A stretch of DNA of 64,000 nt from Stenotrophomonas maltophilia (GCF_004920835.1 NZ_QFHO01000001.1:1-64000), one strand, 5' to 3'. Positions 14,734 through 26,967 are shown, numbered from the stretch's first letter. The notes: generated by a model from the letters alone, not told the origin. Translations and numbers: made by a program.

Positions 14734-17214
14734 ATGAGCCACATCATTGGCCCCGACACGTGCGCCGCTCACTGGGCTGCACCTGCAGGCCCCCTCACTC
14801 CCAAAGCTCTGGCGGTAGCCGTGGCGGCCGCGTTGACCTTCGCAGCTGGCGATGCTGTGGGCGCGGGCGCAGCAACGATGGCGGATTTCGATGTCAACAA
14901 GCTACGGAGTATCGGTCTCGACCCGGAAGTGGCCACATACTTCCGCGAGGCGCCGCGATTCTCTTCGGGCGAGCGGCGCGTAAGTCTGGTCATCAACGGC
15001 CAGCCCCGAGGCATGGTAGATGCGCGCTTTGATGACAGCGGAGCGCTACGCTTCGATGCGCGCTTTCTCCGCGACGCGGGGCTCAAGGTACCTGCCGCCG
15101 AGTACCTGCTTGAACCGCCGGAGGCAGATGTCTATGACTTCACTGCCGCGTGGCCGCAGGCACTGGTCAAGCTGGCGCCGGATACCGAAGAAGTCGGCCT
15201 GGTTGTCCCTTCCCAGGCGCTGGACGTCCGCTCGACCGACCAGCGCCGTTACAGTAGTGGCGGTATCGCCGCGCTGGTGAACTACGATATCAATTCCTCC
15301 ATTCTGAGGAGGGATGGCCGCAACCGGCGTTCCCTGTCGGCACTGACTGAAGTCGGATTCAATGCCGGCGATTGGATCGTCCGCAGCCGCCAATCGTTGT
15401 CCAGGTATGGCAATGGCCCTTCGCGCTTCGACCAGATCGAGGCCTATGCCCAACGCACTCTGATTGGCTCCAAGCAGGCGCTTCAGCTCGGCGAGCTGTC
15501 GTTCAGCAATCCGTTGTTCTCGGGCGCTCCGATTACGGGCATGCAGCTGCTGCCCGAGGAAGCACTGCAACAAGGCTCTTCCAGCGTGGCGTTTGTGGAA
15601 GGAACCGCTTCCAGCGAGGCAACCGTCGAGATCCGCCAAGCCGGAGTTCTGCTGCACAGCACAGTGGTGCCGCCAGGGCCCTTCTCCATCGGCGACTTCC
15701 GATTGATGAGCCAGGATCTGGATCTGGATGTGACGGTGCGCGAGGCCGGGGGGGATCGTCAGTTCAGCGTGCCAGCCGGGATTTTCCACCGCGCCAGGCT
15801 CAACGTGCCCGGGACGACATTCGCCGCAGGTCGAATCCGTTCGTTCGGAAGCGAAACCGCTTTTGCGGACCCAGTGCTGGTCGCTGCAACAGCCGCATGG
15901 CGTCCGAAGCGACTGAACTCCATTGTCAGCGCCGGTGCTGCCGCTACCCAGAAATATCATGCGGTCGCCGTGGGAGTGGATACGCCGCTGCCGAAGGGTG
16001 CGGTTCTTTCCACCCGGGCCAACTGGGCGACGGATCGCGCCCATGATGTCAGCGGCGCCCAACTCGAAGCTCGTTTAAGTACGCAGTTGGCCGACCGCTT
16101 GAGCGTGAATCTATCTGCGGCTCAACGTACGCCAGGATACCGGGATATCCTGGAGTCAACCCATGCATCCGACCACTGGGCCAATGCGCAAGCCAAGCGA
16201 CGGCTCAGTGCGGGCGTGGGCTGGTCATCGCCTTCGCTTGGTGCTTTCGCTGCGTCATACGGCCAACAGGAAATCTTTGCAGGGCGGCGCAATAACATTG
16301 CCAGTGCCAGTTGGAGCCGCCAGGTAGGCATTGGCAGCCTTTCCCTGAATCTGCAGCACGGCGCCCGTACCGATGCGCAAAGCAAGCGGTCCGATACGTC
16401 TGTCTATGCCAGTTTGACTGTCCCATTGGGGGCAGCCACAGTGCGCAGCACAGTGCGCCGGACAGGAGATCGAACCCGCGCCGGCGTCGCCGTCAATCAA
16501 CAGGTGAACCCGGCTTTCAACTATCAGGCGGGCATCGAACGCGACAGCCGTGGGGGCGATCTCACCTACAACGCGGGCTTCCATGCCGTCCCCCGCTATG
16601 CGCAGGTGGCAATGGGCTACACACAGCAAGCGAACAGCCGCAGCCTGTCGACGCGTTTGGGGGGCGGAATGCTGCTGCATGGCGAGGGCGTCACGCTATC
16701 GCCGTATGCACTGCGCGAAACCATCGGCCTGGTAAAGGTGGGTGAGCGTGCAGGTACGCGGATCTCAACGCCCGCCGGTACCGTTTGGACCGATCGTCGC
16801 GGACTGGCTGCCCTGCCCCATCTGACCGCGTTCGGCAAGAGCCGCATCGAGGTCGATCCAACCAGCCTGCCGCGCAACTACGACTTGCAGAACGGCGTAC
16901 GCACCCTGGAAGTCACCCGCGGGTCGGTCAGTCGTATTGAGTTCAGTGCCAACACCACGCGGCGCGTGCTGCTGCGCATCGTAGACATGGACGGAAATCC
17001 AGTTCTGAGGGGCGCCTCCGTGGCCGCCAATGGTGCCTTCATAAGTAGCGTGACCGGCAATGGCGCCGCCTTCGTCAACAACTTCCAGCCAGATTCCGAG
17101 CTGCTGATCACCCTCCCCGACCAATCTCAGTGTCGCGTGGAGACCACCCTGCCCGACGCCCAGAAAGAGGACGCGTTCTATGAAACTGCAACGGCCATCT
17201 GCCATGGCATTTAA
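14734..17214 (+). CDS. Outer-membrane fimbrial usher
   Basis: The 826-residue protein has an extended N-terminal signal region, then the usher N-terminal domain (VATYFREAPRFSSGERRVSLVINGQPRGMVDARFDDSGALRFDARFLRDAGL). A beta-barrel follows, interrupted by the plug domain (VEGTASSEATVEIRQAGVLLHSTVVPPGPFSIGDF), and C-terminal domains that end in CRVETTLPDAQKEDAFYETATAICHGI. It secretes and assembles chaperone-bound subunits at the outer membrane. AAGGAACC precedes the ATG. The last 35 bases overlap the next subunit gene, indicating translational coupling within a chaperone-usher-subunit operon. Confidence 0.92.
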   Translation: MSHIIGPDTCAAHWAAPAGPLTPKALAVAVAAALTFAAGDAVGAGAATMADFDVNKLRSIGLDPEVATYFREAPRFSSGERRVSLVINGQPRGMVDARFDDSGALRFDARFLRDAGLKVPAAEYLLEPPEADVYDFTAAWPQALVKLAPDTEEVGLVVPSQALDVRSTDQRRYSSGGIAALVNYDINSSILRRDGRNRRSLSALTEVGFNAGDWIVRSRQSLSRYGNGPSRFDQIEAYAQRTLIGSKQALQLGELSFSNPLFSGAPITGMQLLPEEALQQGSSSVAFVEGTASSEATVEIRQAGVLLHSTVVPPGPFSIGDFRLMSQDLDLDVTVREAGGDRQFSVPAGIFHRARLNVPGTTFAAGRIRSFGSETAFADPVLVAATAAWRPKRLNSIVSAGAAATQKYHAVAVGVDTPLPKGAVLSTRANWATDRAHDVSGAQLEARLSTQLADRLSVNLSAAQRTPGYRDILESTHASDHWANAQAKRRLSAGVGWSSPSLGAFAASYGQQEIFAGRRNNIASASWSRQVGIGSLSLNLQHGARTDAQSKRSDTSVYASLTVPLGAATVRSTVRRTGDRTRAGVAVNQQVNPAFNYQAGIERDSRGGDLTYNAGFHAVPRYAQVAMGYTQQANSRSLSTRLGGGMLLHGEGVTLSPYALRETIGLVKVGERAGTRISTPAGTVWTDRRGLAALPHLTAFGKSRIEVDPTSLPRNYDLQNGVRTLEVTRGSVSRIEFSANTTRRVLLRIVDMDGNPVLRGASVAANGAFISSVTGNGAAFVNNFQPDSELLITLPDQSQCRVETTLPDAQKEDAFYETATAICHGI

Positions 17215-17740
17215 AGGACTTCTCGCTGCTGCGTTAGTGTTGCCGGGAGCCGCGGGAGCCGCGGGAGCCGCGGGAGCGTGTGAGCTCAGTGTGGGCCAGG
17301 CGGTCATCGACTACGGCCAGATTTCACCACACGAGTTGATCGAAGGTGCGGATGGCCGGCAGGAGGCAGGCGCGCGGACTACTTCGATTCAGATCAGCTG
17401 CGCAGAACCCCGCAGCTTCCACCTGAGGTTGGATGCAGAAAGTGCACTCAATCCGGAAGAGGCGGCCTTTGGCCCGCACGGGAGCATACGATTCAGGCTT
17501 TCCGAAGCGCGGGTTGATGGGCGCATCGTCCAACTGGCCGTCGATCAAGGCGTCCCAAGCCAATCGGTACTGCTTTCACCAACTTTCACCGTCGCTGCGG
17601 TGCATGGTGGAGCGCCTGTAACCGGCTCCGAATTCACGGCGCAACTGCAGATTGAGCCGCTGTTTGACGCGGCAGCCTCGAAGATTCGCGATCAGCAGCG
17701 CCCCCGATTGAATGCTCGGCTGATTCTGTCCAGCGACTAA
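17180..17740 (+). CDS. Minor fimbrial subunit / DUF1120-like protein
   Basis: The 186-residue protein has a signal peptide (MKLQRPSAMAFKGLLAAALVLPG followed by Gly-Ala-Ala repeats), then CELSVGQAVIDYGQISPHEL and a second Cys (ISCAEPRSF). The Cys pair and the -DYGQI- strand are typical of DUF1120 subunits assembled by alternate chaperone-usher systems. It overlaps the usher gene. Because it follows the usher and lacks the long Gly/Thr-rich body of a major pilin, it is probably a tip or minor subunit. A 9-bp repeat lies inside the signal peptide. Confidence 0.8.
   Translation: MKLQRPSAMAFKGLLAAALVLPGAAGAAGAAGACELSVGQAVIDYGQISPHELIEGADGRQEAGARTTSIQISCAEPRSFHLRLDAESALNPEEAAFGPHGSIRFRLSEARVDGRIVQLAVDQGVPSQSVLLSPTFTVAAVHGGAPVTGSEFTAQLQIEPLFDAAASKIRDQQRPRLNARLILSSD
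17245..17277 (+). repeat. 9-bp tandem repeat in a fimbrial signal peptide
   Basis: GGGAGCCGC is repeated three full times plus a partial fourth, encoding repeated Gly-Ala-Ala at the end of the signal peptide. Copy-number change would keep the reading frame. Confidence 0.85.
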
Positions 17741-17779
17741 TAAAGAGCAAATGATCTAGGTCATTGGACACGAAGAAAC

Positions 17780-17795
17780 TTCAGTCGCGTCCTAT
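17780..17795 (+). promoter_or_regulatory. Repeated RcsB-box-like element, copy C
   Basis: TTCAGTCGCGTCCTAT lies 128 bases upstream of the major subunit gene, in the gap that separates it from the chaperone-usher operon. It suggests a separate regulated promoter for the major subunit. Confidence 0.65.
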
Positions 17796-17922
17796 TTGAT
17801 CGAATCAGCTAGCAAGCCAAAGTTCAACACAGGGACGGTGAGCCGCCCTGCCACTACGGTGACATTGCGAAATGGAACCGACAATCCGCAATCAATTGAT
17901 TGCACATCACTTAGGAGCACCC

Positions 17923-18612
17923 ATGAACGTCAAGCACTTCTCCCTGGTCGGCCTGGCCATTTCCGCAGCACTTGCTTCCACCAGCGTCTCCGCTGCGGAG
18001 ACGGCTGACCTGACCGTTACTGGCACCCTCTCGCCCAGCGCGTGCGACTTGAGCCTGGCAACGACCAACTTCGCTATTGGCCGCATCTCGTTGGACGATC
18101 TGAATGAGAGCACGCCCACCGCCATTGGCGGCACCAGGGGCTCAACCATCGAGGTGTCTTGCACGGCAGACACCAAGTTCGCCATCCAGGTTGTCGATAA
18201 CAAGGCAGGCACTGCGAATGCTGCCGTCGTCGCTGCCCTGGGCTCCGAGGCCGCTGCAAATCGCCTCTTCGGCCTGGGTACCGATTCGAACGACGGCAAT
18301 ATCGGCGGGTACATCGTGCGCTTCGATGCAACTGGTACCGGTGACGAGAGTGGCAACGTTGCCGTCGCCGCTTCGAACGTGAACACTTCGGACGGTGCTA
18401 CCTGGAGTCGCTTTGGCTCGCGCGCGATCGTTCCTCGCGTTGGCCGCGCGGGCTGGGCGATCACCAGCGGCGCCAGTCTGGAGCCCGAAGCCTTTACTCG
18501 TGTCAACGCCGGCTTCGCGATCTCCGTGGCGGTTGATGCGAAGGACAACCTCGAGACCGGTGCTGACATTGATCTGGATGGCAGCGCCACCATGGTTCTG
18601 CATTACCTGTAA
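17923..18612 (+). CDS. Major fimbrial subunit, DUF1120 family
   Basis: The 229-residue protein begins with a signal peptide cleaved near SVSAAE (about 22-24). It continues as a beta-rich pilin: TADLTVTGTLSPSACDLSLA, then IEVSCTADTKFAIQVVDN (Cys pair), ending in a GSATMVLHYL strand that fits the chaperone-recognised C-terminal beta-zipper. TTAGGAG precedes the ATG at 17923. It has its own upstream region with the repeated TCGCGTCCTAT element and a strong terminator after it, so it is probably transcribed as an abundant single-gene message. Confidence 0.88.
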   Translation: MNVKHFSLVGLAISAALASTSVSAAETADLTVTGTLSPSACDLSLATTNFAIGRISLDDLNESTPTAIGGTRGSTIEVSCTADTKFAIQVVDNKAGTANAAVVAALGSEAAANRLFGLGTDSNDGNIGGYIVRFDATGTGDESGNVAVAASNVNTSDGATWSRFGSRAIVPRVGRAGWAITSGASLEPEAFTRVNAGFAISVAVDAKDNLETGADIDLDGSATMVLHYL

Positions 18613-18633
18613 GCAAGCGTAAAACTGAGACAT

Positions 18634-18661
18634 AGCGGGGCGCCGATGGCGCCCCGCTTTC
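18634..18661 (+). terminator. Intrinsic terminator after the major fimbrial subunit
   Basis: AGCGGGGCGCC and GGCGCCCCGCT form a perfect 11-bp stem with a 3-base loop, followed by a TTTC run. Confidence 0.85.
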
Positions 18662-18663
18662 AT

Positions 18664-19284
18664 TCTGAGGTCATTCGTTCGCACAATTGTTTCGCTTGCA
18701 TTTGGAGAGCGAACTATCCTGAAATGCAAGGGAGATCGCCCCCGCCATGCGATGCAGTGATGGAGCCATCACCTTCGAGCCAATGATGCACACGTCTCCG
18801 TGATCCCCAAGCGCAGAGGTGCATTACGTCTGCCTGGCGCAGTGCAGGCGACTTCTTCGATGACCTCTTCGACAACGATGGCCATGGTTGCACGAACGCC
18901 TCTGGCGCCGTACGTACGCCGCAAGTGCAGGCAGGCTCTGCTGCAGAGATGTCCATTAATGTCAGCGCGCCACTCTGATAGCTTTGTCAGCAGTTCGGCA
19001 TGTTCCATCTCCACCGGTGTTCTGCTGCTCGCATGGGCTCGGATTCGATCGCGTGCGTCGCTGTGGAGTATGCAGCCGCATGATGAGCGCTGCGCCTGCG
19101 CTGGATGGCGTTTCGATCGAGCAGATCAACGAGGATTGGGGTGCTGGTGACCCCGTTATAAACGCAGGTGACGGCGCAGCACTCTACTCTTGGGAGCAAC
19201 GCTGGCGCAGCGTAGTAACCGGGCGCCGGGCAGGATAATGCCGTATTGCTTCATTTTCCGTCATGCGCTCAAGCTAGCATTGCC
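18664..19284. other. Mostly gene-free stretch with one doubtful small frame
   Basis: The only frame with protein-like composition is minus strand 18769-19008. It encodes about 80 residues, including LLTKLSEWRADINGHLCSRAC and VRATMAIVVEEVIEEVA, from an ATG whose ribosome site is too close. It could be a small gene or a remnant. I see no other feature between the fimbrial terminator and the next small gene. Confidence 0.35.
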
Positions 19285-19470
19285 TCAGTCATCCGATTCA
19301 CACTGTTTCGCCAGGCGCGAGCGCATCGTCTGTATTTGGATCTTGCGTTGACAGGGTGACGCATAGAGATAGGTGTTGAGCGCATCAAGGAAGGTTTTCT
19401 GCTGTTGTTTACTGAGGCTCGCGAAGGCGATCACCAGGCCATCAACATTCTCGTGCGGGCTGGGGGGCAT
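19285..19470 (-). CDS. Hypothetical small protein, 61 aa
   Basis: The product is helical and polar: VIAFASLSKQQQKTFLDALNTYLYASPCQRKIQIQTMR. The evenly spaced leucines and aromatic residues look like a real folded helical protein. AGGA lies upstream of the ATG. It lies downstream of and co-directional with the response regulator gene at 19610, so it may belong to that locus. No family is recognised. Confidence 0.5.
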   Translation of the reverse strand: MPPSPHENVDGLVIAFASLSKQQQKTFLDALNTYLYASPCQRKIQIQTMRSRLAKQCESDD

Positions 19471-19609
19471 GTGCGTCCTGATTTGTCACAGGGGAAAGAG
19501 ACTCTCCCAAGCTACGTCGACGTATCCAGACAACCATCGGACCGGTACGTAATATGCGGTAATGCGCATCGCAGCGATCCGGATCTGGAAAGAGTCAGCC
19601 GGCCGGCAT

Positions 19610-20287
19610 CTATGCTGCACCACCTTCGCGCGAACCCGTATCGCGCGCCGCCTGCGAACGAGATACCCAGCCATTGGCTAGCGCATAGTGATAAATCTCA
19701 ACGTCGCTCTTCAGATTGAGCTTGCGCATCGCAGAGCGCTTCTGCGTACTTACCGTCTGCCGGCTGCGCTGCAGTCGCGCGGCGATTTCCAGCAGGCTCG
19801 TTCCTTCGGCAAACATACGCAGCACTTCGGATTCACGACGGGTAAGGCGCGTATCATCGCCCGACTGAAGATCATCCAGCCTTTCCCGGATAGTGGGCGA
19901 GTAGAACGCCTGCCCCGCGTAGGCGGCGTGAATCGCCCGTACGATGTCTTCAGGAGGATCGATCTTGCTGACAATGCACTGCGCGCCGGACTTGCCGATG
20001 TTCTGCAGTATCTGCGGCCCTTCCGTGCCCGTAAGGACGGCCACTGGCACGTGCGGGAAGCGCCGTTGCAGCAGGTTGATGAGCGTGGCGCCGTCACCAT
20101 ATCGCCCGCCCGGCATAGCATAGTCGGTGACCACGACGTCCACGGACGTCGTCCCCAACAGGCTGAGCAGTGCGGTAGAATCGGGCGCCGATCCCACGAT
20201 TTCTATGGTGGGTTCTGCCTGAAGCGCCTCCATGACGCCAGCCAGGATGACCGGATGGTCGTCTGCGATTGCAATACGGATCGTCAT
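19610..20287 (-). CDS. RcsB-like LuxR/NarL-type response regulator
   Basis: The 225-residue protein has a receiver domain (IADDHPV, phospho-acceptor Asp55 in VVTDYAMPGG, Lys in IVSKI) and a C-terminal LuxR-type helix-turn-helix (LTRRESEVLRMFAEGTSLLEIAARLQRSRQTVSTQKRSAMRKL). The segments DYAMPGGRYGDGATLINLLQRRFP and TVSTQKRSAMRKL closely follow RcsB. AAGGAAAAG precedes the ATG. It is divergent from a second regulator of the same type and next to two sensor kinases, so it is expected to be the output of a phosphorelay. Candidate targets are the genes preceded by TCGCGTCCTAT elements. Confidence 0.92.
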   Translation of the reverse strand: MTIRIAIADDHPVILAGVMEALQAEPTIEIVGSAPDSTALLSLLGTTSVDVVVTDYAMPGGRYGDGATLINLLQRRFPHVPVAVLTGTEGPQILQNIGKSGAQCIVSKIDPPEDIVRAIHAAYAGQAFYSPTIRERLDDLQSGDDTRLTRRESEVLRMFAEGTSLLEIAARLQRSRQTVSTQKRSAMRKLNLKSDVEIYHYALANGWVSRSQAARDTGSREGGAA

Positions 20288-20370
20288 CGTGCTTTTCCTT
20301 CGTTATGTTGGCCGCTCGCTGCGCTATGCGCGGCGATGATCGGAACCGGACCTGAGGCAGACTCGCATCC

Positions 20371-21027
20371 ATGACCCAATTGAGCATTCGTGTTGTCATT
20401 GCAGACGACCATCCGGTGATCCGGTTGGGCCTGCAGAACGCGCTGGAGGAGGAGCCCGTTCTTCGGTGCGTCGGAGTGGCCGGTAACGCCGGTGAGCTGC
20501 GCGACCTGCTGGCAACGCAGCCCTGCGATGTACTGGTCACGGACTATGCGATGCCCGACCCCGAGCACCGCGATGGCCAGGACATGCTGGCCGGATTGCG
20601 CACCGCCTACCCGGAGCTGCGCATCGTGGTGGTGACCGGCCTGGACCAGCTGGCCCTGCTCGAGGCGCTGCGCGTGGTGGGCGTCCAGGCGGTGGTCAGC
20701 AAGGCCGATGACCTGCGTCACGTAACGGCGGCAGTGATGGCTGTCTATGCAGGACGCCCGTATGCGTCGCCGGCGATTGTGGCGCTGCAGGAACAGCGGC
20801 GCCCGCCTGCGCGCAAGAAGACCCTGTCGCCGCGTGAGGACGAGGTCATCCAGCTGTACCTGCAAGGGTTGACCATCGCCGAGATCGCCGCGCGGCTGGA
20901 CCGGAAGAAACAGACGGTCAGCACGCAGAAAATGAACGCACTGCGCAAACTGGGCGTGGCCAACGATGCCGAGCTGTTCACCTACGCCAGCGAACTGGGG
21001 CTGCGCCGGGACCCCGCGGCGGATTGA
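20371..21027 (+). CDS. Second RcsB-like response regulator
   Basis: The 218-residue protein has a receiver (IADDHPVIRLG, phospho-acceptor Asp58 in VTDYAMPD, Lys in VVSKAD) and a LuxR-type helix-turn-helix (LSPREDEVIQLYLQGLTIAEIAARLDRKKQTVSTQKMNALRKL). It is divergent from the first regulator with an 83-base gap and its stop is 8 bases from the convergent stop of the hybrid kinase. The DNA-recognition helix differs from that of the first regulator (RKKQTVS versus RSRQTVS), so the two may bind related sites or form heterodimers. Confidence 0.92.
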   Translation: MTQLSIRVVIADDHPVIRLGLQNALEEEPVLRCVGVAGNAGELRDLLATQPCDVLVTDYAMPDPEHRDGQDMLAGLRTAYPELRIVVVTGLDQLALLEALRVVGVQAVVSKADDLRHVTAAVMAVYAGRPYASPAIVALQEQRRPPARKKTLSPREDEVIQLYLQGLTIAEIAARLDRKKQTVSTQKMNALRKLGVANDAELFTYASELGLRRDPAAD

Positions 21028-21035
21028 CGTCGGTT

Positions 21036-24000
21036 TCATGGTCCTTCCTGCGCAAGCTCGCCTGCGTAGGTGTCAATGCAGGCGTGCAGATCGGCCATCA
21101 GCACATCCAGCTCATCGCTGGGGGGCATCCGGCCATTGCGCAACTGCTCTTCAACCGCGCCGCATCGATCGCCCAAGGCACGTTCACCGATCATCATCAG
21201 CGCGCCTTTCAGGCCATGCACGCGGTCGAGCAACTGGGCGGAATCGCCGGCCGAACGGGCTTGCTGGATGTTGTCCAGGTCGTTGCGGCCGCTGTCCACG
21301 AACACCCGCTTGATGCGTGACGACACTTCGCGCTTGGGTGGTGGCACCGCAGCGGGGGGCGGCTCGGGTTCGGGCTGGGGTGCCTGCCCCGTGTTGCGCT
21401 CCATCAGCGCCGTCATGGCCACCTGCAGGCGCTCCAGGTTCAACGGCTTGAGCAGGAGCTCATCAATGCCCGCCGCCAGGCAATGTTCACGCTCGCTGGC
21501 CAGCGCGGTGGCGGTGATGGCGATGATCGGCAGCCGGTGGCCGGCATTGCGCAGCTCGGTGGCCAGCGCGTAGCCGTCCATGACCGGCATGTTGATGTCG
21601 GTCAGCACGGCGACATGGATCACCGGATCAAAGGCGTCCAGCGCCTGCTGGCCGTTCTCCACGGCATCCACGTCCAGCTCCAGTTCTTCCAGCTGCTGCT
21701 GCAGCAGCTCGCGGTTGACCTCGTTATCCTCGACCAGCAGCACGCGCACCCGCCGTTCACCACGCGGCGCTGACGGAGCTTCGGACGGGGCGCCAACGGA
21801 CCGTTGCAGGGCGGCGCCGGACTGATCCGGGCGCAGGGCCGCCAGCAGCGCCTCGCTGGCGAAGGCACTGACCACGGTCACGCCATCGCTGCGCAGCTCC
21901 GGGTGCAGCGGACCATTCGGTTCGGCGCGGATCACCCGCGCATGCGAAGCCCTGGCCAACGCCTCTTCCGCCTCGGTCCAGGCACGTTGCTCGCCCACGA
22001 TCAGCAACGGGCTGCTGCCCTGCCCGGGCGCGGCCTCCTGCGGCACGTCCATCGCGGTGACCGTTGCGCCCCAGTGGTCCAGCACCCGCGCGTACTCGGC
22101 ACGCCATTCCGGGCTGCTCGACAGCAGCGTAACCGCTTGCCCGGCCAGCGGCGCGGCGGGCACCGGCAGCGGCAGCTTGCCCACCGGCAGGCGTAGGCTG
22201 AACCGGCTGCCGATACCCTGCGAGCTTTCCGCCTCGATGCTGCCCCCCAATGCCGTGGCCAGTTGCTGGCACAGCGCCAGACCCAGGCCGCTGCCGCCAT
22301 AGCGCCGCGACACGCTGGCATCGGCCTGCTGGAAAGGCTCGAACACCTGCGCCAGCTGCTGTGGCGACATGCCGATGCCCGAGTCGATGACGTCCAGGCA
22401 CAACAGGAACGAGTCCTCGTCCCTGATGTGCAGGCCGGCGCGCAGCATCACCCTGCCCGATTCGGTGAACTTGACCGCATTGCCGACCAGGTTGTTGAGG
22501 ATCTGGCGGATGCGATGGACATCGCCCACCACGCCCTGGTCCATGCTGAACTCCTGCGCGATGTACAGGCGCACGCCCTTGCGCTGCGCTGCCGGCGCGA
22601 ACAGGATCGCGGTCTCCTCCAGCAACGGACGCACCGGGAACGGTGCAGACTCAATGTCGAGCTGGCCGGCCTCGATCTTGGAGAAATCCAGTACGTCGCT
22701 GATGATGCTCATCAGTGAGTCGGCAGAAAATCGGATACGCGCCAGCCGCTCGAGCTGGCTGGCCTGCAGCGGTGAGCGTGCCAGCAGTTCCAGATGCCCC
22801 AGCACGCCATTGAGCGGGGTGCGGATTTCGTGGCTCATGGTGGCCACGAAGGCCGATTTGGCCCGGGTGGCCGCTTCGGCCGATTCACGCGCGCGTTCAG
22901 AGTCCTCGCGCGCCCGCCGCAGGTTGTCCTCCAGTTCCACCTGGTCGGTGATATCGCGCATGGCGCAGACCCAGACCGGCTGCTCGCGGTAGGACGCCGG
23001 CGCCATGCCGACCTGCAACTGCATGCGATTGGCCCGGCCACTGCCTTCACCCGGCCACTGGAATTCGCCGGCGTTGTCACTGCCGTGCGCGCGGCCGTGG
23101 GCGGACAACTCCGCGTACAGCGTGGGCACCGCAGCGCCCCCGGTATTGCCCTGCCCCCAGGCCGCGACCAGGCGCTGCGCGGCCTGGTTTTCCAGCAACG
23201 GGGCGCCGCTGTCACGGGCAATCAGCGCCAGCCCGATCGGCGCGGTGCCGATGATCGCGTTACTGAGCAGCTCGCTTTCGTAGACCCGTGATGCATCGGC
23301 CAGTGCAGGGGCAAACACGCGTCGATCCATCCTCAGCAGCAACGCCCACAACAGCAGGATGATCGACAGCGCTGCGGCCGCAGTCACCAGCAGCTTGTCG
23401 CCCTGCTCGGCCCAGATATCGCCCCAGCCATAGGCGTGCAGCAGCGCCCAATCGGTACTGAGCAGGTTGCCGGTGACGATGAACTGCCCTGCCTCGTAGC
23501 GGCGCAGCGGCTCCTTGGAGGACGTATCGGTGGCCCACGGCGCCAGCGCGGAGGCCTCCGCTGCGGACATGCCGCCACTGCTGAAGATCAGCTTGCCGTC
23601 GCGGGAAACGGTGATGAACCGGCCCCGTTCGCTGGCGGCCAGCCGGGCCTTGATGTTCTCCACCGATTCGAACACAACCCGGCGGAAGTAAGGGGTGGTT
23701 CCGTCGGCCAGGGTAAGGATGCCGATCAGCGATGGCTGGCCGCTGAGCGGATTGATGCCATACCGGGAGGCCAGGCGCCCCGAACGGAAGGCGCTGCTGA
23801 TCGGACCGGCCTGCGGCGGCAGCGTCCGCGCCGTTTCCTCCTCGCGCATCAGCAGGGCAAAGGCCTGCCTGCGCGTGGCCACCCCCAGCGTCTGCAGCAG
23901 CTGCGCTTCATCGTGCATGTTGCTGATTGCCAGCAGGCGCCCTTGCGGCTCGTAGGCATACATCACACCGGGGCCGGTGGTTTCAAGCGAGCTGATGGTG

Positions 24001-24482
24001 GCCGCACTGTAAGCCGAATAGGCTTCCAGCATGCCCAGATAGGCGCGCAGTTCCGCGGCGTTCAACGGGTTCTCGGGCAACCCCAGTACCAGCCACGGCA
24101 CGGCCGTGCGCCCTTCGGCGCGGACGATCAACTGATCGCCCTGGGCGCGGAAGCGCTCGGCCAGGGGTGCACCAGCCGCTTCCAGCAGGGGCCGCTGTTC
24201 GGTCCAGATCAGATCGTTGCCGTTGATGGAACTGGCATAGGCACGATCACGTTGGAACAGGAAGTAGTCGATGGCCGATCGTGCTTCCAGGAACGACTGC
24301 CGCTCACGGGCATGGAAGTCCTCGACGCTGCCCAGCGCGCTCACCACCGCGGTGAGCAGCACCAGTGCGGTCAACAGGCCGCCGCCGCCGAAGATCAGGC
24401 GCCGACGCAGGCGGCGCAGGCCATCCAGGCGCGCAGTGAAGGCCTTGGGGTCCTGGCTCGGCTGCAGACTCACAGATGACAT
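21036..24482 (-). CDS. Hybrid sensor histidine kinase with receiver and Hpt domains
   Basis: The 1,148-residue protein has two transmembrane segments (about 26-50 and 370) flanking a large periplasmic sensor region. A PAS-like region follows (about 410-520), then HisKA with the phospho-accepting His near 551 (ATMSHEIRTPLNG) and HATPase (GSGLGLALCQQLA near 735). The receiver runs about 912-1030 (LVEDNEVNRE, Asp in LTDINMPVMDGY) and a C-terminal Hpt domain has RVHGLKGAL near 1085. This is the full BvgS/EvgS/RcsC-RcsD type relay His-Asp-His feeding an RcsB-like regulator. It is convergent with one regulator and just downstream of the second kinase. Confidence 0.95.
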   Translation of the reverse strand: MSSVSLQPSQDPKAFTARLDGLRRLRRRLIFGGGGLLTALVLLTAVVSALGSVEDFHARERQSFLEARSAIDYFLFQRDRAYASSINGNDLIWTEQRPLLEAAGAPLAERFRAQGDQLIVRAEGRTAVPWLVLGLPENPLNAAELRAYLGMLEAYSAYSAATISSLETTGPGVMYAYEPQGRLLAISNMHDEAQLLQTLGVATRRQAFALLMREEETARTLPPQAGPISSAFRSGRLASRYGINPLSGQPSLIGILTLADGTTPYFRRVVFESVENIKARLAASERGRFITVSRDGKLIFSSGGMSAAEASALAPWATDTSSKEPLRRYEAGQFIVTGNLLSTDWALLHAYGWGDIWAEQGDKLLVTAAAALSIILLLWALLLRMDRRVFAPALADASRVYESELLSNAIIGTAPIGLALIARDSGAPLLENQAAQRLVAAWGQGNTGGAAVPTLYAELSAHGRAHGSDNAGEFQWPGEGSGRANRMQLQVGMAPASYREQPVWVCAMRDITDQVELEDNLRRAREDSERARESAEAATRAKSAFVATMSHEIRTPLNGVLGHLELLARSPLQASQLERLARIRFSADSLMSIISDVLDFSKIEAGQLDIESAPFPVRPLLEETAILFAPAAQRKGVRLYIAQEFSMDQGVVGDVHRIRQILNNLVGNAVKFTESGRVMLRAGLHIRDEDSFLLCLDVIDSGIGMSPQQLAQVFEPFQQADASVSRRYGGSGLGLALCQQLATALGGSIEAESSQGIGSRFSLRLPVGKLPLPVPAAPLAGQAVTLLSSSPEWRAEYARVLDHWGATVTAMDVPQEAAPGQGSSPLLIVGEQRAWTEAEEALARASHARVIRAEPNGPLHPELRSDGVTVVSAFASEALLAALRPDQSGAALQRSVGAPSEAPSAPRGERRVRVLLVEDNEVNRELLQQQLEELELDVDAVENGQQALDAFDPVIHVAVLTDINMPVMDGYALATELRNAGHRLPIIAITATALASEREHCLAAGIDELLLKPLNLERLQVAMTALMERNTGQAPQPEPEPPPAAVPPPKREVSSRIKRVFVDSGRNDLDNIQQARSAGDSAQLLDRVHGLKGALMMIGERALGDRCGAVEEQLRNGRMPPSDELDVLMADLHACIDTYAGELAQEGP

Positions 24483-24621
24483 CCGGATGTCGCCGTAATT
24501 GAATGCGGTGAATCTACTTCATTCGGGCCATATCCGGCATGGCGTGACGGGATCAGCACATCCCGAGCGGCGTGATCGTGCCGCGACGCGCATGGCCACC
24601 CCATCGCGAGCAGGACCCGGT

Positions 24622-26967
<2,346 letters not shown>

